Below are positions 8,793-17,941 of a DNA stretch of 64,000 nucleotides, piece by piece. A program made the position numbers and the translations under genes. The notes beneath the pieces were generated by a model, which ran no database searches, had not been told where the DNA came from, and saw only the letters and a list, made by a program, of their open reading frames with translations. The stretch is from an uncultured Clostridia bacterium (GTDB lineage: Bacteria; Bacillota; Clostridia; Oscillospirales; Acutalibacteraceae), in the NCBI GenBank assembly GCA_937892525.1, contig CALAEV010000006.1:1-64000 (forward strand), read 5' to 3'. How positions within the stretch are numbered: position 1 is the stretch's first letter; each line of letters opens with the position of its first letter.

Positions 8793-8821
8793 ATTTTAGC
8801 ACAAGAAAATACAAAAATCAA
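8793..8821 (-). promoter_or_regulatory. Sigma-A promoter of rpmE
   Basis: Minus-strand TTGATT (8816-8821), a 17-bp spacer and TAAAAT (8793-8798), about 45 bases before the start codon. Confidence 0.75.
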
Positions 8822-8829
8822 GTGTTTTT

Positions 8830-11800
8830 TTAAAGTTTTACAGAAATTTCTTTTGAAAGGCTGAATGAATATAATGTTACAGTTACATTTTCTAGTCCGA
8901 AGCACTGCTCGGCAGCTGTTTTATAAACACGCATTTGTTCACGATAATGGGCACAAAGCTCATCAGGTGTTTCAACTCTGTCAGTTTTATAATCTATAAT
9001 TTCACCTGTATTACCATTGATTATAAGACCGTCCATAATACCTTGAAGTACTACGTTTTCGCCCTCTGCCCCATCTGGTAAATCCTTACGGACAAATGAA
9101 AGTGGTGCAGTCATAGTGAACTGTTTTTCACGGATAAACTTTTCGGCAGATTTAATGCGTGTAAATAACTCGCTGGCAATAAAATTTTTAATTGAAGTGA
9201 TGTTTATAGCATCTGCCTCATTTTCAGTAAACACACCTTCAGTTTTAAGTCTTGTGATTTCATTTTCAACACTTTCTTCTGCAAGAGTGAAATCACATTT
9301 TTCAAGGAATTTATGAGCAAGAGTACCACGCTGTGCCGGAGTAAGCTCATCTTTACCCATAAATGCAGGATTTTCAGTTGCAACATAAAGCACACCTGCG
9401 TTTTCATCAACACGAGATGCAGAATACTTTATAGGCATACTTGCAAAATCTGCATAAGGATATTTGTAATTTACCTTTTTATTGATAGTGTCAAGTATTG
9501 ACTTATCAACCGGTGCTTTTTCTGTTTCTTCGATTTCACTAACTTCTTCAAATACAGGTGCTTGAACAATTGCAAAGTCAATTTTACTGTTAGTTGTTCT
9601 TGGATTGCAATTCATAATGCCTAATTCTTTACGCATTTCGTACGCAGACGGATGCTGAATTGCAGTAAGTGTTGCCCACTGTAAGAAATTACCTGCAAGA
9701 GATAATGCTACATCAGTTTGTTCGTCACCTGTGTAAAATCTGTCATATATTTCTTTAACCTTACTTTCAGGCTTATAAAGGTTACCTGTTATATATAGTT
9801 TTTCTCTTGCTCTTGTCATTGCAACATAATAAATTCGTACTTCTTCACTTAATTCTTCAAGGTGATTTTTAAGTTTTACTGTTGCATAAGGTTGAGTTTT
9901 GAACTCAATATTTCGTTCTTTATCGTAACAGATTGTACCAATACCCATTGTTCTGTCAACAATAGTTTTATCGCCTGCCCTACCACCAAAACTTTCGGTG
10001 CAATCCATAACAAATACAACAGGATATTCAAGGCCTTTACTACCGTGGATTGTCATAAGCTTTACTGCGTCATCATTTTCGCTTATAAGAGTTGACTCAT
10101 CTAAATCAAACTGATTTTTACGAAGCTTATCAACATATCTGATAAAGCCTGATAATCCGTGACCACCGTTTGACTCAAACTTTTCGGCGTAGTCAACTAA
10201 AAGTTGAAGATTGAGAATGTGCTTTTCACCTTTTTCCATAGCACCAACAACACTGTCGTAAGATGTTATTTCAAGAGTGCGTCTTATAAGCTCACCAACG
10301 CCGAGAGTTACAGATAACATACGAAGCTGATAAATTGTATCAAGAAAATATTTTACGCTGGTATCAGTTTCATAATTTTCTTTAAGCAATTCATAGATTG
10401 AACCTTTTCTGTTTTGACAACGCATTCGAGCTAAATCATCTTCAGTAAACGGAAACATTGGTGAAAGCATTACTGAAAGTAGTGGCACATCCTGAACAGG
10501 ATTATCAATAACATTAAGAAGTGAAATCATTGTAACAATTTCAGGGTTATCAAAAAATCCCATTTTCTTTTCGAAATGAGCAGGCACACCCATTTCGGCA
10601 AGTCCTCTTACAATATTTTCTGCCTTACTGTTAAGTTTACGAGCAAGAATACAAATGTCACTATATTTTATTGGTCTTTCTTTACCTTTATTGCCAACGG
10701 TCATGCCACTTTCAACAAGATCTTTTATGGTTTTGCCAACATAGGCAATTTCTGCGTCAAAGTTTGATTTTCGTGAATTAAAGCCTTCAACAATATGCAA
10801 GTGAACATCTTTATTATTAGTTTCAGAAAACTCTGCACCGGACACTAATCCATCACCGTTTTTATAATCAATATCGCCCATCTTACGAGTCATAAGAAAA
10901 TCAAAGAAGAAGTTTACACCTTCAACGATACCTTGTCGGCTACGGAAATTTTTATCAAGCATAATTTTTGCAGGGTAATTATCTGCGTTTTCATCATAAT
11001 CAGGATATCTGTCTTTATATCCCATAAAGATTTCAGGCATAGCGTGACGGAAACGATAAATACTTTGTTTCACATCACCTACCATAAATAAGTTTGACCC
11101 ATTTTTTGATATTGCATTGAAAAGAGTGTCTTGAGCTTCGTTAGTATCCTGAAACTCGTCAATTAAAATCTCGTCATATTTTTCTGACATTTCAGTTGCA
11201 AGAGGCGTTTTACTATATGTACCGTCAGGATTTTCAGTAACAAGAAGTTCTAATGCCATGTGAAGAATATCAGGATAATCATAGGCATTCTTTTCTTTTT
11301 TCACTTCTTCTAGTCGGCTTGCAAATTTAAGCACACAACTTTTAAATGCAGACATTATTGGACGAAGATACTGGATATCTTTTTTGAAATCTTCAGAATA
11401 GCAAGTCATAATTGATTTTATACTTGCAAAATCTTTGTCAAGCGCTTTTGTTCTTCCTACAATTTCATAATATAATTCGTCTTTTTCGTCCGAACCAAAT
11501 CTTCCGAAACTTTCAGTTTTAAGGGTATCAATAGTATTCTTTATATCATCCCACTTACCAGCGTTATTGATTAAATCAAGGGCATATTTCATACTGGCAA
11601 CTGCACCGATTATACTGTTTCTTGCAGTAACGCCGACTTTGTTATCGTCACCTGCGTCAATAAGTATTTTATCGCACTTAGTGAGTATGTATTCAAGAAT
11701 TGATTTTACTCTTTCAAGGCAGTATTTACCCCAGATAGTCTGTTCAACAGGCACATCTTCAAAATAATATGCAAAATGGTCTTCTATCCATTTATGAGGA

Positions 11801-12360
11801 TTTGCAGATGACACAGAAAACTTATATATTTTGAAAATTGAACTTATGAGATTTATATCGTTTTTACCATTTGAGAAAAGTTCGAGAAGTGCGTTTGAAT
11901 CAGGAGTATTTTCACCATAAACTTCTTCAAGAACTTCGTTGACGATATCGTTTTCGAGAAGACTTAGTTCATTCTGTTCAAGCATTGTAAAATCAGGTGA
12001 AGCATTTAAAAGTTGACAGTTGTCTTTAACAATCTTATTACAAAAGCTGTCAATAGTGCAGATATTAGCACTTGGCAAAAACATTTTTTGTCTTTTAAGA
12101 AATGTATCTGTTGGATTTTCTCTAATTAATTCGTCAAGGGATTTGGAGATTCTTTCCAGCATTTCCCCTGCTGCTGCTTTCGTATAAGTTACAACAAGAA
12201 TATTCTCAACATTTGTAGGATTGTTTTTATCAATAATACGCTGAATAACGCGTTCAACAAGCACAGCAGTTTTACCTGAACCTGCAGCAGCAGACACAAG
12301 CACACTACCGTTTCTTGAATTTATTGCTTTGCGTTGGGCATCAGTCCACTGTCTGCTCAT
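8830..12360 (-). CDS. addA: ATP-dependent helicase/nuclease AddA
   Basis: About 1176 residues, normal for AddA. UvrD-type helicase: Walker A VSAAAGSGKTAVLVERV near the start, Walker B ILIDEFQDTNEAQ, motif IV-VI regions including MVGDVKQSIYRFR, LMTIHGSKGLEYPVV and YYVAMTRAREKLYI. The RecB-family nuclease at the C-terminus has GTLAHKFLE and EIIDYKTDRVE. With AddB it processes double-strand breaks for RecA-mediated repair. The start is taken as MSRQWTDAQRKAI at 12360, the conserved N-terminus, which overlaps the end of addB by 20 bases. Longer in-frame starts inside addB add an unconserved extension. Confidence 0.97.
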   Translation of the reverse strand: MSRQWTDAQRKAINSRNGSVLVSAAAGSGKTAVLVERVIQRIIDKNNPTNVENILVVTYTKAAAGEMLERISKSLDELIRENPTDTFLKRQKMFLPSANICTIDSFCNKIVKDNCQLLNASPDFTMLEQNELSLLENDIVNEVLEEVYGENTPDSNALLELFSNGKNDINLISSIFKIYKFSVSSANPHKWIEDHFAYYFEDVPVEQTIWGKYCLERVKSILEYILTKCDKILIDAGDDNKVGVTARNSIIGAVASMKYALDLINNAGKWDDIKNTIDTLKTESFGRFGSDEKDELYYEIVGRTKALDKDFASIKSIMTCYSEDFKKDIQYLRPIMSAFKSCVLKFASRLEEVKKEKNAYDYPDILHMALELLVTENPDGTYSKTPLATEMSEKYDEILIDEFQDTNEAQDTLFNAISKNGSNLFMVGDVKQSIYRFRHAMPEIFMGYKDRYPDYDENADNYPAKIMLDKNFRSRQGIVEGVNFFFDFLMTRKMGDIDYKNGDGLVSGAEFSETNNKDVHLHIVEGFNSRKSNFDAEIAYVGKTIKDLVESGMTVGNKGKERPIKYSDICILARKLNSKAENIVRGLAEMGVPAHFEKKMGFFDNPEIVTMISLLNVIDNPVQDVPLLSVMLSPMFPFTEDDLARMRCQNRKGSIYELLKENYETDTSVKYFLDTIYQLRMLSVTLGVGELIRRTLEITSYDSVVGAMEKGEKHILNLQLLVDYAEKFESNGGHGLSGFIRYVDKLRKNQFDLDESTLISENDDAVKLMTIHGSKGLEYPVVFVMDCTESFGGRAGDKTIVDRTMGIGTICYDKERNIEFKTQPYATVKLKNHLEELSEEVRIYYVAMTRAREKLYITGNLYKPESKVKEIYDRFYTGDEQTDVALSLAGNFLQWATLTAIQHPSAYEMRKELGIMNCNPRTTNSKIDFAIVQAPVFEEVSEIEETEKAPVDKSILDTINKKVNYKYPYADFASMPIKYSASRVDENAGVLYVATENPAFMGKDELTPAQRGTLAHKFLEKCDFTLAEESVENEITRLKTEGVFTENEADAINITSIKNFIASELFTRIKSAEKFIREKQFTMTAPLSFVRKDLPDGAEGENVVLQGIMDGLIINGNTGEIIDYKTDRVETPDELCAHYREQMRVYKTAAEQCFGLENVTVTLYSFSLSKEISVKL

Positions 12361-15300
12361 CATCGTCACCTCCCAACATTGAAACTGCATCCTGAAAATT
12401 AAGAGAGTCAAATTCTCTTACAGGGTCAGTGCTTTCTCGTCGACAAACATCTTTATAGTTACAATATCTGCAACCGTCTTCAGTAGGTAACGCACGGATT
12501 ACACCACTTTGCAAATCGCTTGCCATTTGTTTTATAAGTTCATTTACTTTATTCTTAAGTCTTTCAATAGATTTAAGGGAAATAACATTGCCAGAAACAG
12601 AGCCATCGTCATTGATTACAGCAGGAATATACACGCCCTCTGCATTCTTTTCCATAGCAGTAATTACATCAATATTATTAAGCACCATACCACTCATACG
12701 GAACTTATCTTTAAGGCTTTTATTGATAACAGTTTCGTCAGAATGTCTGTTGAGACCCTTTGTCGCTTCTGTTGCTCTTGAGGTTTTTGCCTGAAAATAG
12801 AAAATACCTGCCGGTGTAGGATTTCTATATAAATCCCCACCATTCTGCCAGATTGCAAAAAGATATATAAGCATTTGCATATTAAGACCTGCAAACACTT
12901 CGCCTAAATCGAATATTTTTCCACCTGTTTTATAGTCAACAATACGCACAAAGGTATTGTCAGGTGTAGTGTAAGTATCAACACGGTCAACCTTACCGAT
13001 AATTTTAACTGTTCCACCGTTATCTAAATCAATAAGATATGGTTGAATATCGCCATCATTATTTATGCTTAATTCAAAGTTTACAGGTACAAACTCACAG
13101 TTTGAAAACTCGTCAATAAGCTGCATAACAAGTTTCAATGAACGCTCTTTAAGAAGTGTCATTGTGCGTCTAAAGGATTTTGGTTGATTATCGTAACCAC
13201 TAAGTTTTTCGTCAACATAATTATCAATAATCTTATTGACTTTTTCTTTGACTTCGTCTGTTGTAAACTTAATAAATTTATCTTTTGGATTTTCTTTAAG
13301 GAATATTTCAAGGACCTCATGAATAAGGGTACCGGTTTGTGCTGGGTCCATTTGTGCCTCGCGACGTGGTTGTGCTTTTATACCATATTCACAGAAATAG
13401 CTGAATGGACAAAGATAGAACTTCTCTGTTTTTGACGCAGAAATATACATACTCTTACCGAAAAGCTCAGTTGCAAGGTTACTATCCTTAATCTTAAATT
13501 CTTTTTTGCTTAATTTCTCAAGCATATTCAACTCTTCTTGTGAGCCATCATTTACAAAGTACTCATGTAGAGTTGAGCCTAATATTGAATTTTTATCTGA
13601 CTCACTTGCAAGGGCTGAAAATGCAGTTTTACGACTTTCAATAAGACTTAATGAATCAGGTGTTTTAATTCTAACTTTGTCATCATAAAGTCTGTTGATT
13701 TCAAGCACTAATTCCGATGGTGATAAGGCTTCTGATTTACTATCAACGCTACTGTATGACACATATAATTTGTCGGTTGCAAGAGTCATAGCACGATATG
13801 CAATAAACTTTTCAAGAACACTGTTATATGCGAGATTCGAAATTATATCAACACCATTTGACTGAAGTTCACAGCGTTCAGTATCATTAAGTATAGCACC
13901 ACTTGAAGAAGTTACTGGGAATACCCCTGCGTTAGCACCAACTATAAACACAACTTTTGGTGCTGTGGATTTAATTCTGTCAGCACTACCTATAATTACT
14001 TCATCAACACCATTTGGAATCTGACCTATATCTTTTGTTGATACAATAATTTCAAACAATTCACGATAGCGTTTGAGAGTAATTGCACTTTCTCCTGTTG
14101 CTGAGCAAAGACTATCAAGAATTTCAGTAAGAATACGCCAGATTTTGCCTTGCTCAAGTGCTAAATCATCTTCACCACTATTAAGTAATTGGGTTGTGAA
14201 ATTTTTAAGGTTATCATCAACTCCTGCATTTCTTAAAAACGCAAATAATTCACGCGAAATAGTTTCACCATTTGTTTCTGTTATCTTATTTTTAAGCGCA
14301 ATAACAGGACCTACAATTCTTGCTCGTAAGTCATTTATAGTTTTAAGTTTTTGTTGTGAATACTCATTAAATTCAACACCAAAGCCCTCAGGGTTACCTG
14401 TCCATTCGTTTTTCCATTCAGATTGTTTTGTTCTCCACATAAGAACATAATCTTCAATGAGAGAAATCTCTTCAATGGTAAATCCGTAAAGACCGGTTTT
14501 AAGAAATCTTAAAACATATTCGGAGTTAAAGCCCTCAGTTAAAATATCAAACAATGACAACATAAATGCCATTAAAGGTTGGGCAAGGATTGGCTGACGA
14601 TTATCAGGGAAGCAGTCAATACCATATTTTCTGAATGAGGACATTAACTGTTTTTTGTATGTATCCTGAGTACGTTCAATAACTGCAATATCACGATATC
14701 TGTAATTTTCTTCACGGACAAGTCTCTTGATTTCTGCTGCTACAAAATCACACTCGTCATTTTTATTGCGACAAGGCACTAATGAGATTGAGTCACAATC
14801 TGTTTCATATTCTTTATCAGTAATATCAAAAATATTTTCTTCAAGAAAGTTAAGTGCATCTGTTTTATATACTTTATCGGCATACAAAATCTTTTCAGGT
14901 GCAACTTTCACATTAACACGATTTGCCGCAGCACGAAGCTTTCTGATTTCGCACATTGCGTTATAGAAAAGTTCATACTCACCATTATTGCGTACAGTAT
15001 CACAACAGAATGTAATATACACATCATCTGCAGTTGCGATAATGCGCTCAAGTATTTTATGCTCTTGTGCTGAAAACCAAGTAAAAGCATCAACAAATAC
15101 AGTTTTTCCTTTAAAATATGGCACTTCGTAAAGCAAATCTGCAAACAAATCAAGGTTAAGTGAGTCGTCGTGGAAATTCTTAGCTATAAGACTATCATAA
15201 CACTGAAATATATTTGACAATTCATCAAGTTTTTTTGCAAAAGTAGGTTTTTTTACTTTTTCTGCAGTTTCGGCAAGTTGGTCAATAGTGATACAACAAG

Positions 15301-15685
15301 TTTTAAGTTCATTATTAAAACTTAAAAGTTCGTTAATAAGCAAAGGATTTTTCTGATATTTTTTGTAATACACAAGTTTATCTTGCAATGACTCAATCGC
15401 CATACTCATAAGTACTGCTCTTGTTGCGTCATCAGCAGACTTTTTAGTGATTTTTCCATAATCACGCAAAAGCCTTTCAGCAATACGCGAAAAGCTTAAA
15501 AACTCAATATTATTGATTTTTTCGTTGCCTAATAATTCTAACATACCTCTTTCAGTTTCAAAAGAAAACTGGTCAGGTACAATTATTATGACTTTGCCAC
15601 TTTCATTCTTGGCAATTTCTGTTGCAAGGTTTCGTATGTAACGTGTTTTGCCACTACCTGTACGACCTGTAATAATGTTGAGCAT
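12341..15685 (-). CDS. addB: ATP-dependent nuclease AddB
   Basis: 1114 residues, typical of AddB. N-terminal Walker A ITGRTGSGKTRYIRNL. A degenerate helicase body follows. The C-terminal RecB-like nuclease has TGTLIHEVLEIFL and FVRIVDYKTGGKIF. The four Cys of the iron-sulfur staple are visible (FYLCPFSYFCEYG before and CRYCNYKDVCRRE at the end of the nuclease domain). Partner of AddA; the two genes overlap and form an operon. Confidence 0.97.
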   Translation of the reverse strand: MLNIITGRTGSGKTRYIRNLATEIAKNESGKVIIIVPDQFSFETERGMLELLGNEKINNIEFLSFSRIAERLLRDYGKITKKSADDATRAVLMSMAIESLQDKLVYYKKYQKNPLLINELLSFNNELKTCCITIDQLAETAEKVKKPTFAKKLDELSNIFQCYDSLIAKNFHDDSLNLDLFADLLYEVPYFKGKTVFVDAFTWFSAQEHKILERIIATADDVYITFCCDTVRNNGEYELFYNAMCEIRKLRAAANRVNVKVAPEKILYADKVYKTDALNFLEENIFDITDKEYETDCDSISLVPCRNKNDECDFVAAEIKRLVREENYRYRDIAVIERTQDTYKKQLMSSFRKYGIDCFPDNRQPILAQPLMAFMLSLFDILTEGFNSEYVLRFLKTGLYGFTIEEISLIEDYVLMWRTKQSEWKNEWTGNPEGFGVEFNEYSQQKLKTINDLRARIVGPVIALKNKITETNGETISRELFAFLRNAGVDDNLKNFTTQLLNSGEDDLALEQGKIWRILTEILDSLCSATGESAITLKRYRELFEIIVSTKDIGQIPNGVDEVIIGSADRIKSTAPKVVFIVGANAGVFPVTSSSGAILNDTERCELQSNGVDIISNLAYNSVLEKFIAYRAMTLATDKLYVSYSSVDSKSEALSPSELVLEINRLYDDKVRIKTPDSLSLIESRKTAFSALASESDKNSILGSTLHEYFVNDGSQEELNMLEKLSKKEFKIKDSNLATELFGKSMYISASKTEKFYLCPFSYFCEYGIKAQPRREAQMDPAQTGTLIHEVLEIFLKENPKDKFIKFTTDEVKEKVNKIIDNYVDEKLSGYDNQPKSFRRTMTLLKERSLKLVMQLIDEFSNCEFVPVNFELSINNDGDIQPYLIDLDNGGTVKIIGKVDRVDTYTTPDNTFVRIVDYKTGGKIFDLGEVFAGLNMQMLIYLFAIWQNGGDLYRNPTPAGIFYFQAKTSRATEATKGLNRHSDETVINKSLKDKFRMSGMVLNNIDVITAMEKNAEGVYIPAVINDDGSVSGNVISLKSIERLKNKVNELIKQMASDLQSGVIRALPTEDGCRYCNYKDVCRRESTDPVREFDSLNFQDAVSMLGGDDDEQTVD

Positions 15686-15713
15686 TTTATTACCTCATTG
15701 AAAATTATTCAAT

Positions 15714-15738
15714 GCAGGCGTGGAAGCCCGCCACTACG
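15714..15738. repeat. Dispersed repeat, copy 2 (CAGGCGTGGAAGCCCGCCAC)
   Basis: Near-identical to 1628-1651. It lies between addB and the GH27 gene and has GGCGTGG/CCCGCC pairing potential. Confidence 0.6.
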
Positions 15739-15768
15739 TGGTTGAGTGAAAACGAGCCCTAACCTACA

Positions 15769-17061
15769 TCATTTAAGTTTATAAAGTTTTGCGCCGTGGG
15801 TATTTACTGTGCAAGTAAATTTATCTTTTACAGTTTCAACATCTGTTTTTGCCCATAAATCACGTAGTGTGTACTCACCTGTTAAGTTGAGTTTTGCTAA
15901 ATCAACTGTGGTTTCTGCATCTTCATTTGACACATTAAATACTGCAATAAGTGGTTTTTCGTCACTTGAAGTTGCAGTCCAGATAATCGTGTTTTCATCG
16001 CGATACGCTTGTTTACCATCGTGAGAATTCTGATTGACATCAAGAACTTCTTCGTTAGTCATAAGAGAGAGAGTCCACTCGTCATTATTTCTCATTTCAC
16101 CACCAAACATTAAAGGTGAACGGAAAATTGACCACAATGTCATAAGTGTAGTTTGTTCATCTTTTGTAAACTGGGTGTATCTGTCTTGTGGTCCGTGACA
16201 AGTACCATTTCTTGAAATGTTGCCTAATGGTAACATATCGCAATCAGGCCAACAGCCCTCTTTAACGTAAGGTGCCCATTTTTCGCACTTATCGAACATC
16301 TCGTAAAGTTTATCCCACCAGTCCCAGAAATCGCCTGTAAGACGCCACATATTAGCGTATTCGCATAAATGGTCGGCTACTGATAACTCAGCAGGTCCTG
16401 GAGAAAGGCTTAATACGATATCGCGACCTGTTTTGTCGATTGCCTTTCGAATCATTTCAACTTCTTCACGAGCTGAATAAGGGTTGTCCCACTTGCGAAA
16501 TTCTGTAACGCAGATGTCATCTACTTTAACAAAGTCAATGCCCCATTTTGCGTACATATCAAAAATACTGTCATAATAAGCCTGTGCACCATCGCAAGTA
16601 TACATACCGTACATATCAGTATTCCAAGGACAAACAGAGAAATGATGAGCAACCTGACGGGCAGTTTTGTCACTTCCTAAAATTTTAGTATTCTGATGAA
16701 CTGCCTGACGAGGAATACCACGCATAATATGAATACCAAATTTAAGTCCCATAGCGTGAATTTTATCTGCAATAGGCTTAAATCCCATTCCATTTGCAGA
16801 TGATGGAAAACGATTTTCTGCTGGGATAAGGCGAGAATACTCATCCATACAAAGCTCTGCGAAATTATTGTAATCGTTATTCTTTGCTTTTGGCTCGTAC
16901 CATTGAATATCGCAGACTACATATTGCCAACCGTAATCTTTTAGATATTTTGCCATATATTCTGCATTACCAAGCAACTGTTCTTCATTAACGGCTGCAC
17001 CGTAGCAATCCCAACTATTCCACCCCATTGGTGGAGTTTTTGCAAGTTTGTTTTTGTCCAT
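15769..17061 (-). CDS. GH27 alpha-galactosidase, cytoplasmic
   Basis: 430 residues, no signal peptide. The N-terminus KTPPMGWNSWDCYG is the GH27 signature and YVVCDIQWYEP follows. The nucleophile region is FVKVDDICVTEF (Asp in the VDD motif), and the acid/base region is YANMWRLTGDFWDWWD. The last 90 residues form the antiparallel beta C-terminal domain. It probably hydrolyses terminal alpha-galactosides (raffinose-type or galactomannan fragments) after uptake; some GH27 members act on alpha-N-acetylgalactosamine or beta-arabinopyranose, so the exact substrate is inferred. Followed at 12 bases by the small membrane protein gene upstream in the same direction, so possibly co-transcribed. Confidence 0.92.
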   Translation of the reverse strand: MDKNKLAKTPPMGWNSWDCYGAAVNEEQLLGNAEYMAKYLKDYGWQYVVCDIQWYEPKAKNNDYNNFAELCMDEYSRLIPAENRFPSSANGMGFKPIADKIHAMGLKFGIHIMRGIPRQAVHQNTKILGSDKTARQVAHHFSVCPWNTDMYGMYTCDGAQAYYDSIFDMYAKWGIDFVKVDDICVTEFRKWDNPYSAREEVEMIRKAIDKTGRDIVLSLSPGPAELSVADHLCEYANMWRLTGDFWDWWDKLYEMFDKCEKWAPYVKEGCWPDCDMLPLGNISRNGTCHGPQDRYTQFTKDEQTTLMTLWSIFRSPLMFGGEMRNNDEWTLSLMTNEEVLDVNQNSHDGKQAYRDENTIIWTATSSDEKPLIAVFNVSNEDAETTVDLAKLNLTGEYTLRDLWAKTDVETVKDKFTCTVNTHGAKLYKLK

Positions 17062-17072
17062 AATAATTCCCC

Positions 17073-17408
17073 TTAATCTACAATTACACTCTTTTTCTTT
17101 CCGTTTTTGTTTCGTGGATACTCACGAATTCTTGTAATGTACTCACAATTCATAATATCGCGTTGTCCGTTTTGTTCAATTTCAATCCAACCATCATTAT
17201 ATGAACGAATTATGCCTGTAACAGTTGAACCTGATGTGCAAGTGTAAATCAAACATTCTTTTCCTATGTAATTTTTAATCATTTCGGTCATATTCACATT
17301 CCCCTTTTTTGAACGAAGGTGCTTACGGACAACAGTAACTATATTATTGCGTTTTTCTAAAAACAGGATTAAAAACATAAGGAAAAATATAATCCATGTT
17401 GTTTCCAT
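17073..17408 (-). CDS. Small membrane protein with conserved C-terminal domain (DUF6897-like)
   Basis: About 111 residues from ATG 17408, which has GGAGG at 7 bases. Residues 3-19 are one hydrophobic segment (ETTWIIFFLMFLILFLE). The soluble part MIKNYIGKECLIYTCTSGS, then GIIRSYNDGWIEIEQNG and YITRIREYPRNKNGKKK resembles a short Firmicutes family of Sm-like beta barrels that I associate with DUF6897. That name is from memory and unverified. Function unknown. Confidence 0.75.
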   Translation of the reverse strand: METTWIIFFLMFLILFLEKRNNIVTVVRKHLRSKKGNVNMTEMIKNYIGKECLIYTCTSGSTVTGIIRSYNDGWIEIEQNGQRDIMNCEYITRIREYPRNKNGKKKSVIVD

Positions 17409-17516
17409 AAACACACCTCCAAATATAAATACATTTTATCATTTTATATATGAAAAGTAAACCTGAATATGTGTAATTTTATGGACATAAATTTTGAAAA
17501 ACATTGAAAAAAGTTC

Positions 17517-17545
17517 TTGACATTATATTTCTTTTATGATAATAT
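17517..17545 (+). promoter_or_regulatory. Sigma-A promoter of the tRNA-Ser genes
   Basis: TTGACA (17517-17522), a 17-bp spacer and TAATAT (17540-17545), 15 bases before the first tRNA-Ser. Consensus-like. Confidence 0.85.
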
Positions 17546-17560
17546 ATACAAGCCCAATAC

Positions 17561-17649
17561 GGAGAGATACCGAAGTGGTTATAACGGAACGGTCTTGAAA
17601 ACCGTCGTACGGCAACGTACCGTGGGTTCGAATCCCACTCTCTCCGCCA
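17561..17649 (+). tRNA. tRNA-Ser (UGA anticodon)
   Basis: 89 bases including an encoded CCA. The acceptor arm GGAGAGA pairs with TCTCTCC. The anticodon loop is CTTGAAA (TGA). There is a long variable arm TACGGCAACGTA, as expected for serine tRNA, and a GTTCGAATC T-loop. Confidence 0.96.
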
Positions 17650-17651
17650 CT

Positions 17652-17683
17652 GCGGGTTGTAAGTTTTTACAGCCCGCTTTTTT
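17652..17683 (+). terminator. Terminator after tRNA-Ser(UGA)
   Basis: GCGGGTTGTAA / TTACAGCCCGC hairpin followed by TTTTTT. Confidence 0.85.
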
Positions 17684-17712
17684 AATTAAATAACGCTAAA
17701 CACGTTACACTT

Positions 17713-17803
17713 GCAGAAGTACTCAAGTTGGTGACGAGGCGCCCCTGCTAAGGGCGTAGGCCGGGAAACCGGTGCGAGAGTTCGAGTCTCTCCTTCTGCG
17801 CCA
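17713..17803 (+). tRNA. tRNA-Ser (GCU anticodon), island attachment site
   Basis: 91 bases including CCA. The acceptor arm GCAGAAG pairs with CTTCTGC. The anticodon loop is CTGCTAA (GCT), with a long variable arm GTAGGCCGGGAAACCGGTGC. The last 21 bases, plus one more A, are duplicated at 48564-48587, which marks this gene as the insertion site of the island. The gene is still intact because the island supplies the 3' end. Confidence 0.96.
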
Positions 17804-17804
17804 A
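17781..17804 (+). other. attL: left junction of the island
   Basis: 24 bases spanning the T-arm and acceptor end of tRNA-Ser(GCU), ending CTTCTGCGCCAA, repeated exactly at 48564-48587. The flanking bases differ on both sides, so the repeat is exactly 24 bases. Confidence 0.9.
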
Positions 17805-17855
17805 ATAAAATCGTTGAAAATCCCTTATTTATCAAGGTTTTCAGCGGTTTTATTT
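17803..17855 (+). terminator. Island-supplied terminator for tRNA-Ser(GCU)
   Basis: AAATAAAATCGTTGAAAA pairs with TTTTCAGCGGTTTTATTT (two G-U pairs), followed by a T run. It replaces the native terminator now found beyond attR at 48587-48621. Confidence 0.7.
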
Positions 17856-17871
17856 TTTTGCCTAAAATCAC

Positions 17872-17893
17872 TTTGCGGTTTATTTGCGGTTTA
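17872..17893 (+). repeat. Tandem 11-bp repeat near attL, candidate integrase arm sites
   Basis: Two exact copies of TTTGCGGTTTA head to tail, 68 bases inside attL. A 22-base stretch (17873-17894) recurs at 48427-48448 near attR in the same orientation. Confidence 0.65.
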
Positions 17894-17901
17894 TAGATAA
17901 A

Positions 17902-17925
17902 AAAGCCACTCGATTGAGTGGCTTT
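17902..17925 (-). terminator. Terminator of the zinc-ribbon protein gene
   Basis: AAAGCCACTC-GATT-GAGTGGCTTT hairpin, 17 bases past the stop at 17942, with T/A-rich flanks. A nearly identical hairpin ends the hsd operon at 38604-38628. Confidence 0.85.
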
Positions 17926-17941
17926 AGTTTGAATTTTTATA

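Noticed and set aside
17650..17871. 61-codon minus-strand frame covering the tRNA-Ser(GCU) gene
   Set aside because: It overlaps the tRNA and its terminator and contains no protein-like conservation; an artefact of tRNA sequence.
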